A DNA stretch of 64,000 nt, from assembly GCA_027624035.1 (NCBI GenBank), contig JAQBUI010000016.1:1-64000 (forward strand). The letters run 5' to 3'. This stretch comes from Pseudomonadota bacterium (GTDB lineage Bacteria; Pseudomonadota; Gammaproteobacteria; Pseudomonadales; Azotimanducaceae). Positions within the stretch are counted from its first letter, which is position 1. Each line of letters starts with the position of its first letter. The position numbers were made by a program, and so were the translations under genes. Below the pieces are notes generated by a model. That model had not been told where the DNA came from, did not search any database, and was given only the letters and a program-made list of their open reading frames with translations. Of this stretch, positions 55,221 to 63,060 are shown piece after piece.

Positions 55221-56102
55221 ATGAGAAAACAGCTTCAGATCAGCATACTGATGTTCGCGGCAGGTCTGGTCCTGACCGCCTGCGGTGGTGGCGACCAGCA
55301 ACGAACCATCATTCAGAACAAGGGGTCCGATACGCTGGTCAATGTCGCCCAGGCTTGGGCAGAGGCGTACCAGCGGGTTGATGCCGACGTCGTGGTGGCA
55401 GTCACGGGCGGTGGCTCCGGTACGGGCATTGCTGCGTTGATCAACGGCACGGTCGATATCGCCAATGCCAGTCGTGAGATGAAGGCTAAGGAAATCGACC
55501 AGGCCAGGGCTGCCGGCCATGACCCTGTGGAGCACGTGGTCGGTTACGACGCGCTGGCCGTCTTCCTGCATGCAGACAATCCGGCAGTATCGCTCAGCAT
55601 CGAACAACTGGCCGGTATCTACGGTGATGGTGGGGAGATCACCAGATGGACGGACATCGGGCTCGAGGTGCCGGGTTGCAAGAATCAGGAAATCATCGTC
55701 GTCAGCCGTCAGAATAACTCCGGGACCTACGCCTATTTTCGCGAGATTGTACTCGGCAAGACAAGGGATTTCCGGCTGGGTACCCGCGACATGCACGGCT
55801 CCAAAGATGTGGCGGATCTGGTGGAAAAGACCCCGTGTGCCATCGGCTATAGCGGCCTCGCGTATACGACAGATCACACAAAGCTTGCCTGCATCGTGAA
55901 CCAGGGTAGTGCCTGCATTGAGCCTTCTGTTGCGACCGCCAGTGATGGCAGCTACCCCATTGCACGCCCGCTGCTCATGTATACCAGCGGTGTACCGACC
56001 GGAAAGGTCAAACAGTATCTGGATTGGATAATGAGTGATGCAGGGCAGTGCATCATCCAGGACAAGGGCTATGCGCCGGTACGGGGCGTGACCTGCAGCT
56101 AG
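55221..56102 (+). CDS. pstS: PstS-like phosphate/oxyanion-binding lipoprotein
   Basis: A 293-residue protein with a lipoprotein signal ending LTACGGG. Phosphate-site loops of the PstS family are visible: NKGSDTLV, GGGSGTGIAAL and SRQNNSGTYAYF. The middle VDIANASREM takes the place of the usual DIGASD-type strand. Several Cys (CAIGY, ACIVN, ACIEP, QCIIQ) in the mature part could form disulfides. It would deliver phosphate, or discriminate against arsenate, to the permease encoded downstream. It is the first gene of the operon with PhoB-like sites before it. Confidence 0.9.
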   Translation: MRKQLQISILMFAAGLVLTACGGGDQQRTIIQNKGSDTLVNVAQAWAEAYQRVDADVVVAVTGGGSGTGIAALINGTVDIANASREMKAKEIDQARAAGHDPVEHVVGYDALAVFLHADNPAVSLSIEQLAGIYGDGGEITRWTDIGLEVPGCKNQEIIVVSRQNNSGTYAYFREIVLGKTRDFRLGTRDMHGSKDVADLVEKTPCAIGYSGLAYTTDHTKLACIVNQGSACIEPSVATASDGSYPIARPLLMYTSGVPTGKVKQYLDWIMSDAGQCIIQDKGYAPVRGVTCS

Positions 56103-56168
56103 AACAGATTCGTCCCCGGGGCGTGGCGGTCGGCAGATCGCGACCCGGGAACACGACCGGGAAGATCT

Positions 56169-57254
56169 ATGAGCCACTATGAACAGCGTCTTGAGGCTGA
56201 CCTTGCAAACGTCAACCAGACGGTCCGACAACTGGCGAACGGCGTGGTTCTGGCGTTGCACAACGCAATTGAAGCGCTTCTGACCGGCGATGTGACCCTG
56301 GCCAACATGACCGTGTTGGGAGACAACCCCATCAACAGGGCCTCGCGCCAGGTCGATCGGCTGTGCCACGCGTTCATTGCCCGCCACCTGCCGAGTGCTG
56401 GCCATCTGCGCCTGATGTCTGCCACGGTTCGGGTGAACGTCGCGCTGGAGCGTATCGGTGACTACGCGGTGACGATTTCACGGGAGTTCCTGCAGTTGTC
56501 GAATCCACCGGGTGAGGAGCTCAGCCGGGTATTGAAGTCACTTGGCTGGGGCGCCGAGTCGCTTCTGGAGGACGCCGTGGCCGCGTTCTGTGATCGGGAC
56601 GTTGACAGGGCGCGGACACTGATGCCGGACGCCAAGCGGATGGAGCTTGGGATGGACAGATTGTACAGTGACCTGATCGACAACATATCGGCCGGCAATA
56701 ACCGCGATATATTGTCCATCTTCGTCGTTTACAACCAGTTGAAGCGAGTTGCCGATCAGGCGAAGAATATCTGCGATCAGACTGTCTTCGCCGTCTCCGG
56801 TGAGACCAAGGCGACCAGGGCCGTCAAGATCCTGTTCATAGACCGTGACAACGGCTGCCAGAGTCAGATGGCCGAGGCCCTCGCGCGCAAGATGTTTCCG
56901 GAAGTCGGCAGCTTTTCCAGCGCGGGCAGCCAGCCGGCCGCCGCCATCAACCCGGATCTGCTAGCCTTTCTGGAGCGCCGTGGCGTCGCGACCGATGCAC
57001 TCACCGTGACCAGCCTTGCCACCGTGAAAGACCACCTTGATGACTACAAGCTCGTGGTCAGTCTTGATGAACCGGTGAATGAATACCTGTCCCGGCTGCC
57101 GTTCCACACCAGCGCACTGACCTGGGATGTCGAGACAGTCCCAACTGGTCTGGACGCCAATGAAATGACCGCGCGGCTCGAATCTCTGTACCGGGCCCTG
57201 GGCGCGAGGCTCGACGATCTGATGCAGATCCTGGTGGGCCATGATGCCCGCTAA
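56169..57254 (+). CDS. PhoU fused to degenerate LMW-phosphatase/ArsC-like domain
   Basis: A 361-residue fusion. Residues 1-210 are PhoU: two three-helix repeats with ERIGDYA at 94-100 and LKRVADQAKNI at 191-201. Residues about 217-355 have the low-molecular-weight tyrosine phosphatase/arsenate reductase fold: ILFIDRDNGCQSQMAEALA aligns to the motif VLFVCxxNxxRSQMAEA. Here the catalytic Cys is Asp225 and the Arg is Gln231, so catalysis is unlikely. The fused domain may sense or bind an oxyanion. It overlaps pstC by 14 bases. Confidence 0.88.
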   Translation: MSHYEQRLEADLANVNQTVRQLANGVVLALHNAIEALLTGDVTLANMTVLGDNPINRASRQVDRLCHAFIARHLPSAGHLRLMSATVRVNVALERIGDYAVTISREFLQLSNPPGEELSRVLKSLGWGAESLLEDAVAAFCDRDVDRARTLMPDAKRMELGMDRLYSDLIDNISAGNNRDILSIFVVYNQLKRVADQAKNICDQTVFAVSGETKATRAVKILFIDRDNGCQSQMAEALARKMFPEVGSFSSAGSQPAAAINPDLLAFLERRGVATDALTVTSLATVKDHLDDYKLVVSLDEPVNEYLSRLPFHTSALTWDVETVPTGLDANEMTARLESLYRALGARLDDLMQILVGHDAR

Positions 57255-58185
57255 CCCGGCGAGGCAGACAACCGAAGTCCTATCGAACACAGACTTTGAT
57301 CACCGTGACCTCGATTGGTACATCGACCGGGGTGTTCAGATACTGGTCTTTCTGGGCGGGATATCTGCGATCGTCTTCATTCTGGGGATCTTTATCTTCA
57401 TCACCAAAGAAGGGCTTGGTTTCATTCTCGAGGATTTCAGTTTTCGAGAATTTCTGTTCAGCCCCACCTGGCGACCCACCTCCGAGCTGAAGGAAACATA
57501 CGGTATTCTTGCGCTGGTGGCCGGCACGGCGAGTGTTACCGGTCTCGCCATGCTGGTCGCGATCCCATTCTCGTTGGGCACGGCCATTTTTATTGCCGAA
57601 TTCGTGGACGGCAAGACCCGTGAGTATCTGAAAGTCACGGTGGAACTGCTGGCGGCAATTCCCTCGGTGGTCTGGGGCTTCATTGGTCTGAGCATCATGA
57701 ATCCGTTGATCATTGACGTTTTTGACGTTCCGGTGGGTCTCAACGTGCTGAACGCAGGCATCATACTCGGGCTGATGGCGGCGCCCATCATGACCTCCAT
57801 TGCCGAGGACGCGCTCAAGGCCGTGCCTGACCGCTATCGCGAGGCTGCAGAGGCCATGGGTGCGACCCACTGGCAGGTCATCTACAAGGTCGTACTGCCG
57901 GCCGCCAAGAACGGTCTGCTGGGCGCCGTGCTGCTGGGCGTGGGCCGCGGTTTCGGTGAAACCATGGCCGTGCTGATGGCAACCGGACACTCGATCAACA
58001 TTCCGACCAGCGTGTTCGATTCGGTGCGGGCTCTGACAGCGACCATTGCCGCTGAACTGGGCGAGACCGCTGTGGGCTCGCCTCACTATCAGGCCCTGTT
58101 CACCATTGGCGTCTTTCTATTCGTGATTACTTTCTGCATCAACCTGACCGCCGACCTCATTGTTCGCGGCATTCGAAAGGAGTGA
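57241..58185 (+). CDS. pstC: PstC-like phosphate ABC transporter permease
   Basis: A 314-residue permease with six predicted membrane helices, starting at about residue 35 (ILVFLGGISAIVFILGIFIF). The cytoplasmic coupling loop EAAEAMGATHWQVIYKVVLP is the standard EAA motif of ABC importers and matches PstC. FLFSPTWRP before the second helix and GFGETMAVLMATGH after the loop are family-typical. It pairs with PstA to form the channel. The start overlaps the end of the phoU fusion. Confidence 0.93.
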   Translation: MMPANPARQTTEVLSNTDFDHRDLDWYIDRGVQILVFLGGISAIVFILGIFIFITKEGLGFILEDFSFREFLFSPTWRPTSELKETYGILALVAGTASVTGLAMLVAIPFSLGTAIFIAEFVDGKTREYLKVTVELLAAIPSVVWGFIGLSIMNPLIIDVFDVPVGLNVLNAGIILGLMAAPIMTSIAEDALKAVPDRYREAAEAMGATHWQVIYKVVLPAAKNGLLGAVLLGVGRGFGETMAVLMATGHSINIPTSVFDSVRALTATIAAELGETAVGSPHYQALFTIGVFLFVITFCINLTADLIVRGIRKE

Positions 58186-58189
58186 CGGC

Positions 58190-59059
58190 GTGTTTGCCAG
58201 CAGTGAACTGAATCAGAGAAACCGTAACCGGGAACGGGTCTTCAGAGTGCTGTTCGGGACCATGACCGCGCTGCTGGTGCTGCCGGTCATTATCATTCTG
58301 GTGACGCTGGTCGTGAAGGGGGGGCCTGTGATCTCTGTGGAGTTTCTGTTCGGCAATCCAACCAATGGCATGACCGCTGGCGGCATCTTTCCCGCGCTGC
58401 TCGGTACGGTCTGGCTGGTGCTGGTGGCTTTGCTCGCCTCGGTGCCACTGGGCGTCGCTGCCGCCATCTATCTGAGCGAATACGCCGCTGACAACTGGTT
58501 TACGCGAGCCATCAACCTCGCCATCATCAATCTCGCGGGTGTCCCTTCCATTGTTCATGCGCTGTTCGGCCTGGGTGCCTTTGTGGTTTTTTTCGGCCTG
58601 GGCACCAGCATTCTGGCAGCCAGCCTGACCCTTGCGATCATGACCCTGCCAGTGGTGATCGTTGCCACCCGTGAAGCACTGCAGGCGGTGCCCCAGTCAT
58701 TCCGGGAGGCGTGCTGGAATATGGGTGCCACCCGCTGGCAGACCATTCATCGGGTGGTGTTGCCCAATGCCATCACCGGTGTACTGACAGGGGTTATCCT
58801 GGAAGTGTCGCGGACCGCGGGGGAGACTGCGCCGATCATGTTTACGGGCGCGGCCTTCTTTCTGCCATTTCTGCCACAGAGTGTGTTTGACCAGACCATG
58901 GCGCTGTCGCTGCATCTGTTCGTGGTCTCGACCCAGGTTCCTGGTATGCCGGAACAGCTGCCGTTTGGCGTTGCGCTGGTATTGATCGGCATCGTGCTGA
59001 TCATGAACAGCCTGTCCATTGCGCTGCGTATGTACCTGCGGGGCAAAAAGAAGTGGTAG
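58190..59059 (+). CDS. pstA: PstA-like phosphate ABC transporter permease
   Basis: A 289-residue permease with six predicted helices and the EAA coupling loop REACWNMGATRWQTIHRVVLP. GGIFPALLGTVWLVLVALL and SRTAGETAPIMFTGA fit PstA. The GTG at 58190 has AGGAG eight bases upstream and follows the pstC stop by four bases. It overlaps pstB1 by seven bases. Its two coupling loops with PstC must dock onto two different ATPases encoded downstream. Confidence 0.93.
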   Translation: MFASSELNQRNRNRERVFRVLFGTMTALLVLPVIIILVTLVVKGGPVISVEFLFGNPTNGMTAGGIFPALLGTVWLVLVALLASVPLGVAAAIYLSEYAADNWFTRAINLAIINLAGVPSIVHALFGLGAFVVFFGLGTSILAASLTLAIMTLPVVIVATREALQAVPQSFREACWNMGATRWQTIHRVVLPNAITGVLTGVILEVSRTAGETAPIMFTGAAFFLPFLPQSVFDQTMALSLHLFVVSTQVPGMPEQLPFGVALVLIGIVLIMNSLSIALRMYLRGKKKW

Positions 59060-59832
59060 CCGCGCCACAATCGCCTGCAACTGCAAAGCTCGAGGTCCGG
59101 GACCTCGCGATCAACTATGGCACGAAGCAGGCAGTCAGCGACATCAGTCTTACGATTCGGGAAAATGAGATATTCGGAATCATTGGTCCGGCCAATGCTG
59201 GCAAGACCTCATTTTTAAAGGCAATCAACCGCATGGAAGATTTTGATACCAACATGTCGGTTGCGGGCCAGATTCTGTTTGACGGTGTCGATACGAGGCA
59301 GGTGCGCAATGTCTATGGGCTCCGGCGCCGCATTGGCGTCGTGTTTCCGCTGCCGGTAGGTCTGCCGATGACGGTCTACGACAACGTGGCCCTTGCGCCG
59401 CGCCTTGCTGGCGTCCGGAACAAGGCGGAGCTCAACGTCATCGTTGAACGGTGCCTGCACCGGGCCGCGCTCTGGGACGAAGTCAAGGACCGGCTGAACG
59501 CCCTTGGCAGTCTCCTGTCAGGAGGCCAGCAGCAACGCCTCACGATTGCCAGAGCGCTGTCCCAGGAGCCTGATCTGCTGATGCTGGACGAGTTCTCCAT
59601 TGCCATCGACCCGGTCACGACGATGCGCATAGAAGACGTGCTGAAGGAACTGCGTCAGGAGATGACCATCATTCTGGTCACTAATCTGGTCCAGCAGGCG
59701 CGACGCATCGCGGACCGTACGGCATTCTTTCTTGAAGGCTCCTGTGTGGAGATCGCGCCCACAGAAGATCTGTTCACTGGTGAGGTCAGCGACCAGCGAA
59801 CGCGGGACTATGTTGAGGGACGGTTCGGTTAA
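59053..59832 (+). CDS. PstB-like ATPase 1 with degenerate Q- and H-loops
   Basis: A 259-residue ABC ATPase of the PstB family. Walker A is GPANAGKT (45-52) and the signature LSGGQ (155-159) is intact. The Q-loop Gln is replaced by Pro99 (GVVFPLP), the Walker B follow-on reads LDEFSIAIDP (normally DEP) and the H-loop His is Asn211 (LVTNLVQQA). Its own Walker side is therefore predicted poor at hydrolysis, while it can supply a good signature to a partner. It starts at GTG inside pstA, and the second ATPase gene follows four bases after its stop. Confidence 0.9.
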   Translation: MVAAPQSPATAKLEVRDLAINYGTKQAVSDISLTIRENEIFGIIGPANAGKTSFLKAINRMEDFDTNMSVAGQILFDGVDTRQVRNVYGLRRRIGVVFPLPVGLPMTVYDNVALAPRLAGVRNKAELNVIVERCLHRAALWDEVKDRLNALGSLLSGGQQQRLTIARALSQEPDLLMLDEFSIAIDPVTTMRIEDVLKELRQEMTIILVTNLVQQARRIADRTAFFLEGSCVEIAPTEDLFTGEVSDQRTRDYVEGRFG

Positions 59833-59836
59833 AGCG

Positions 59837-60637
59837 ATGCCTGGATTGAACCATCATACGAATGCCCGATCAGCGCCTGTGGCGATCCGGACCCGGGACC
59901 TTAACCTCTGGTATGGTCAGTTCCAGGCCCTGTTTGACGTGAACCTCAACATCAAACGCGGCATCATCACCGCTCTGATCGGCCCTTCTGGCTGCGGCAA
60001 GACCACTCTTCTACGGAGTGTGAACCGCATCAATGAACGGATCGATGGCGTCAGGACCACAGGGACCATAGAGGTCATGGACGAGGACATCTACGCGAGC
60101 GGCGTGGAGCTTCTGCAGGTTCGCAAACAGATCGGCATGGTGTTCCAGCGCCCGAACCCGCTGCCAATTTCGATCCGGGACAATGTGCTCTTCGGCTATC
60201 GCATCCACACTCCGAAAGAAACACTGCGGCACAGCGATGAAGACGCGATTGTCGAACAGGCATTGCGTCAGGTTCTGCTATGGGATGAGGTCAAGGACTC
60301 ACTGCACAAGAAAGCGACCGGGCTGTCACTGGAGAAGCAACAGAAGCTCTGCATTGCGAGATTACTGCCCGTCAAACCGGAAGTCCTGCTGATGGATGAA
60401 CCCTGTTCAGCACTCGACCCGAAGGGTACCGAGGCCGTTGAGGAACTGATCTGGGAGTTGCGCGGCGATTACTCCATTCTGATTGTGACTCACAACATGG
60501 CACAGGCCAGGCGGGCGAGCGATGAGTGCATCTTCATGCTGCTTGGCAAGGTCATCGAACACACTGCAACAGACAAGATGTTTGTGACCCCGGACCGCCC
60601 GGAAACGGCGGATTACATTGAAGGACGCTACGGCTGA
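59837..60637 (+). CDS. PstB-like ATPase 2 with degenerate signature motif
   Basis: A 266-residue PstB-family ATPase. It has an intact Walker A GPSGCGKT (49-56), Q-loop VFQRPNP (Gln104), Walker B LLMDEPCSALDP and H-loop VTHNMAQA (His219). The signature LSGGQ is replaced by LSLEK (163-167). The defects are the reverse of those in ATPase 1. A heterodimer would have one complete ATP site (this protein's Walker side with ATPase 1's signature) and one degenerate site. The ATG at 59837 is preferred; 35 open codons upstream overlap ATPase 1. Confidence 0.9.
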   Translation: MPGLNHHTNARSAPVAIRTRDLNLWYGQFQALFDVNLNIKRGIITALIGPSGCGKTTLLRSVNRINERIDGVRTTGTIEVMDEDIYASGVELLQVRKQIGMVFQRPNPLPISIRDNVLFGYRIHTPKETLRHSDEDAIVEQALRQVLLWDEVKDSLHKKATGLSLEKQQKLCIARLLPVKPEVLLMDEPCSALDPKGTEAVEELIWELRGDYSILIVTHNMAQARRASDECIFMLLGKVIEHTATDKMFVTPDRPETADYIEGRYG

Positions 60638-60686
60638 GTGGAAGATGACGTCCTTGAAACAGCATTTCACCCCGTGAGGACGTTTG

Positions 60687-61694
60687 ATGGTTCGTGTTGC
60701 GCTCAATGGCTTTGGCAGAATGGGCAGGCTGGCACTTCGTGCCGCCTGGGACATGCCGGAGTTCGAAATATCCCATATCAATGAAGTTGGCGGTGATGCC
60801 GCCACAGCAGCACACCTGCTGACCTTCGACTCTGTTCACGGTCCCTGGGTGCGATCTGTCTCTGCCGACGAGAGCTCGATCAGCATTGACGGCACACGTG
60901 TTTCCTACAGTTCAAACCAGGCGCTCGACGCCACGCCCTGGTCCGATCTGGGGATAGATCTGGTGGTAGAGTGTACCGGCAGGTTCAAGACAACGCCTGC
61001 GCTGACACCCTACTTTGGCGCGGGCGTCAAAAAAGTCGTGGTCTCGGCACCGGTCAAAGACGGCCCGCTAAACGTGGTGATGGGCGTCAATGACCACCTC
61101 TATGACGCCGCTCAGCACCACCTTGTCACGGCAGCGTCCTGCACCACGAACTGTATTGCTCCGGTGGTCAAGGTCATTCATGAGCAATTCACTGTTCGCC
61201 ACGGTTCGATCACTACCATCCATGACATCACCAACACCCAGAGTCTGCTGGACCAGTACCACAAGGACCTGCGTCGCGCCCGCGCCAGCGCGACATCGCT
61301 GATCCCGACGTCAACCGGGTCAGCCACAGCGATTACCGAGATCTTTCCCGAGTTGAAGGGCAGATTGTCCGGCATTGCCATACGGGTTCCGGTGGCCAAT
61401 GCATCAGTGACTGACTGTGTCTTTGAAGTGGACCGTCCCACGACAGTCAGCGAGGTCAACGAGGCGTTGCGGCAGGCCAGTCTGTCAGGCTCGCTACAGG
61501 GCATCCTCGGTTACGAGGAACGGCCGCTGGTGTCGGTGGATTTCGAGGGGGATCGGCGTTCCAGCATTGTTGACGCCCTGTCGACCATGGTCATCGACAA
61601 TACCCATGTCAAGATACTGGCCTGGTATGACAACGAGATCGGCTATGTACACCGAATGATGGAACTCGTGGCCCGGGTCGCTCGCGAACTGTGA
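60687..61694 (+). CDS. Glyceraldehyde-3-phosphate dehydrogenase, ArsJ-associated
   Basis: A 335-residue [19 protein letters not shown] at the N-terminus, DSVHGPW and the active site [16 protein letters not shown] are canonical. The residue after strand 2 reads NEVG where NAD-linked enzymes have ND, so cofactor choice is uncertain. Next to ArsJ, GAPDH is known to make 1-arseno-3-phosphoglycerate from arsenate and glyceraldehyde-3-phosphate. Its stop overlaps the arsJ GTG by four bases. This is probably a dedicated copy and not the glycolytic one. Confidence 0.92.
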   Translation: MVRVALNGFGRMGRLALRAAWDMPEFEISHINEVGGDAATAAHLLTFDSVHGPWVRSVSADESSISIDGTRVSYSSNQALDATPWSDLGIDLVVECTGRFKTTPALTPYFGAGVKKVVVSAPVKDGPLNVVMGVNDHLYDAAQHHLVTAASCTTNCIAPVVKVIHEQFTVRHGSITTIHDITNTQSLLDQYHKDLRRARASATSLIPTSTGSATAITEIFPELKGRLSGIAIRVPVANASVTDCVFEVDRPTTVSEVNEALRQASLSGSLQGILGYEERPLVSVDFEGDRRSSIVDALSTMVIDNTHVKILAWYDNEIGYVHRMMELVARVAREL

Positions 61695-62893
61695 GTTCGC
61701 TCCGCCAATACATTGTCATCACCGCCAGCTACTGGGCCTTTACGCTCACCGATGGTGCCCTGCGCATGCTGGTGGTACTGTACTTCCACCAGCTCGGTTA
61801 TGGCCCGTTGCAGATTGCCTCGTTGTTTCTGTTCTACGAGTTCTTCGGCATCCTGACCAACCTCTTTGGCGGCTGGCTTGCCGCACGGTTTGGGCTGGCA
61901 ACCACCATGCTCACCGGCCTTGGGTTGCAGATTGTCGCCCTGTCGATGTTGCTGGTCGATGCCAGCATGCTCAGCGTACCCTATGTCATGCTGGCGCAGG
62001 CGCTCTCGGGCATTGCCAAGGACCTCAACAAGATGAGCGCCAAGAGCGGGGTCAAGGTGGTGGTGCCCTCAGAAGCAGAAGGGCAGTTGTATCGGTGGGT
62101 AACGGCCCTGACCGGTTCCAAGAATGCTCTGAAAGGGCTGGGCTTTTTCCTTGGCGGGCTGCTGCTGAGTCTCGTCGGTTTCAGTGGCGCCATCAGCATC
62201 CTGGCCGGGGGGCTGGTGCTGGTCACGCTGCTGAGCGTACTGCTGCTGGACCTTCAGCTGGGCAAGGCTACCTATAAGGCGAAGTTTGCCGATTTGCTGT
62301 CCAAGAGTACGGCAATCAACCGACTGTCAGCCGCCCGTTTTTTTCTGTTTGGCTCACGAGATGTCTGGTTTGTGGTGGCCCTGCCAGTCTACCTGCAGTT
62401 GGAACTGGGCTGGTCGGCCACTGCGGTGGGTACGATGCTGGCCGTCTGGATCATGGCATATGGCGCCGTCCAGGTTGGTTCACCCCGGATTACCGGAGTC
62501 GGTTCACCGCACCCCCCTGGCGGTCGTAGTGCGATGTTCTGGGGTATGGGGCTGACATTGATTCCGCTGTTGATCTATGGCGGATTGCAGGCGATGCCTC
62601 AGATTGAGGCCGTCATCGTGGTGGGCCTGATGCTGTTTGGCGCAGCATTTGCCGTCAACTCTGCGATTCATTCCTATCTGATTGTCTCTTATTCGCAAGC
62701 GGATGGTGTGTCTCTGGATGTCGGCTTCTACTACATGTCGAACGCAGCGGGACGACTGGCCGGGACGTTGCTGTCCGGTTTTGTGTATCAGAATTACGGC
62801 TTTGGCGCCTGCCTGCTCGTATCTTCCTGCATGCTTGCCCTGGCGGTAGTGATTTCCGCTGCCTTGCCCCACACGGAGTCGCCCGGTGCCTGA
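61691..62893 (+). CDS. arsJ: ArsJ-like MFS exporter of 1-arseno-3-phosphoglycerate
   Basis: A 400-residue major-facilitator protein with about 11-12 helices and no signal. [17 protein letters not shown] is the loop 2-3 motif; [20 protein letters not shown] is a segment I associate with ArsJ. The family exports 1-arseno-3-phosphoglycerate, which then breaks down outside the cell and releases arsenate. The overlap with gapdh (GTGA) shows coupling and supports the assignment. The start is GTG. Confidence 0.88.
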   Translation: MSSLRQYIVITASYWAFTLTDGALRMLVVLYFHQLGYGPLQIASLFLFYEFFGILTNLFGGWLAARFGLATTMLTGLGLQIVALSMLLVDASMLSVPYVMLAQALSGIAKDLNKMSAKSGVKVVVPSEAEGQLYRWVTALTGSKNALKGLGFFLGGLLLSLVGFSGAISILAGGLVLVTLLSVLLLDLQLGKATYKAKFADLLSKSTAINRLSAARFFLFGSRDVWFVVALPVYLQLELGWSATAVGTMLAVWIMAYGAVQVGSPRITGVGSPHPPGGRSAMFWGMGLTLIPLLIYGGLQAMPQIEAVIVVGLMLFGAAFAVNSAIHSYLIVSYSQADGVSLDVGFYYMSNAAGRLAGTLLSGFVYQNYGFGACLLVSSCMLALAVVISAALPHTESPGA

Positions 62894-62929
62894 GCCCGTG
62901 GGTTGCCTTGTCGACATCCCTGTTTGAGG

Positions 62930-62962
62930 GTTAATACAATCTTAATGAAGTCTTTACAGTTG
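62930..62962 (+). promoter_or_regulatory. Three PhoB-box-like 11-base units upstream of the porin gene
   Basis: GTTAATACAAT, CTTAATGAAGT and CTTTACAGTTG lie head to tail in the same 11-base register as the three units upstream of pstS. Their position before a phosphate-porin-like gene supports shared control by PhoB. The -10 box is not certain; CCTAAT at 62968-62973 is a candidate. Confidence 0.6.
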
Positions 62963-63060
62963 TGGTCCCTAATTGCGGATGCGAGGTTCCGTATTGCAGG
63001 GGCAGGCTGGACTCGCAGGGAACGGGCGAACCCGACAATTGATGATTCAGAGGACCAAAA

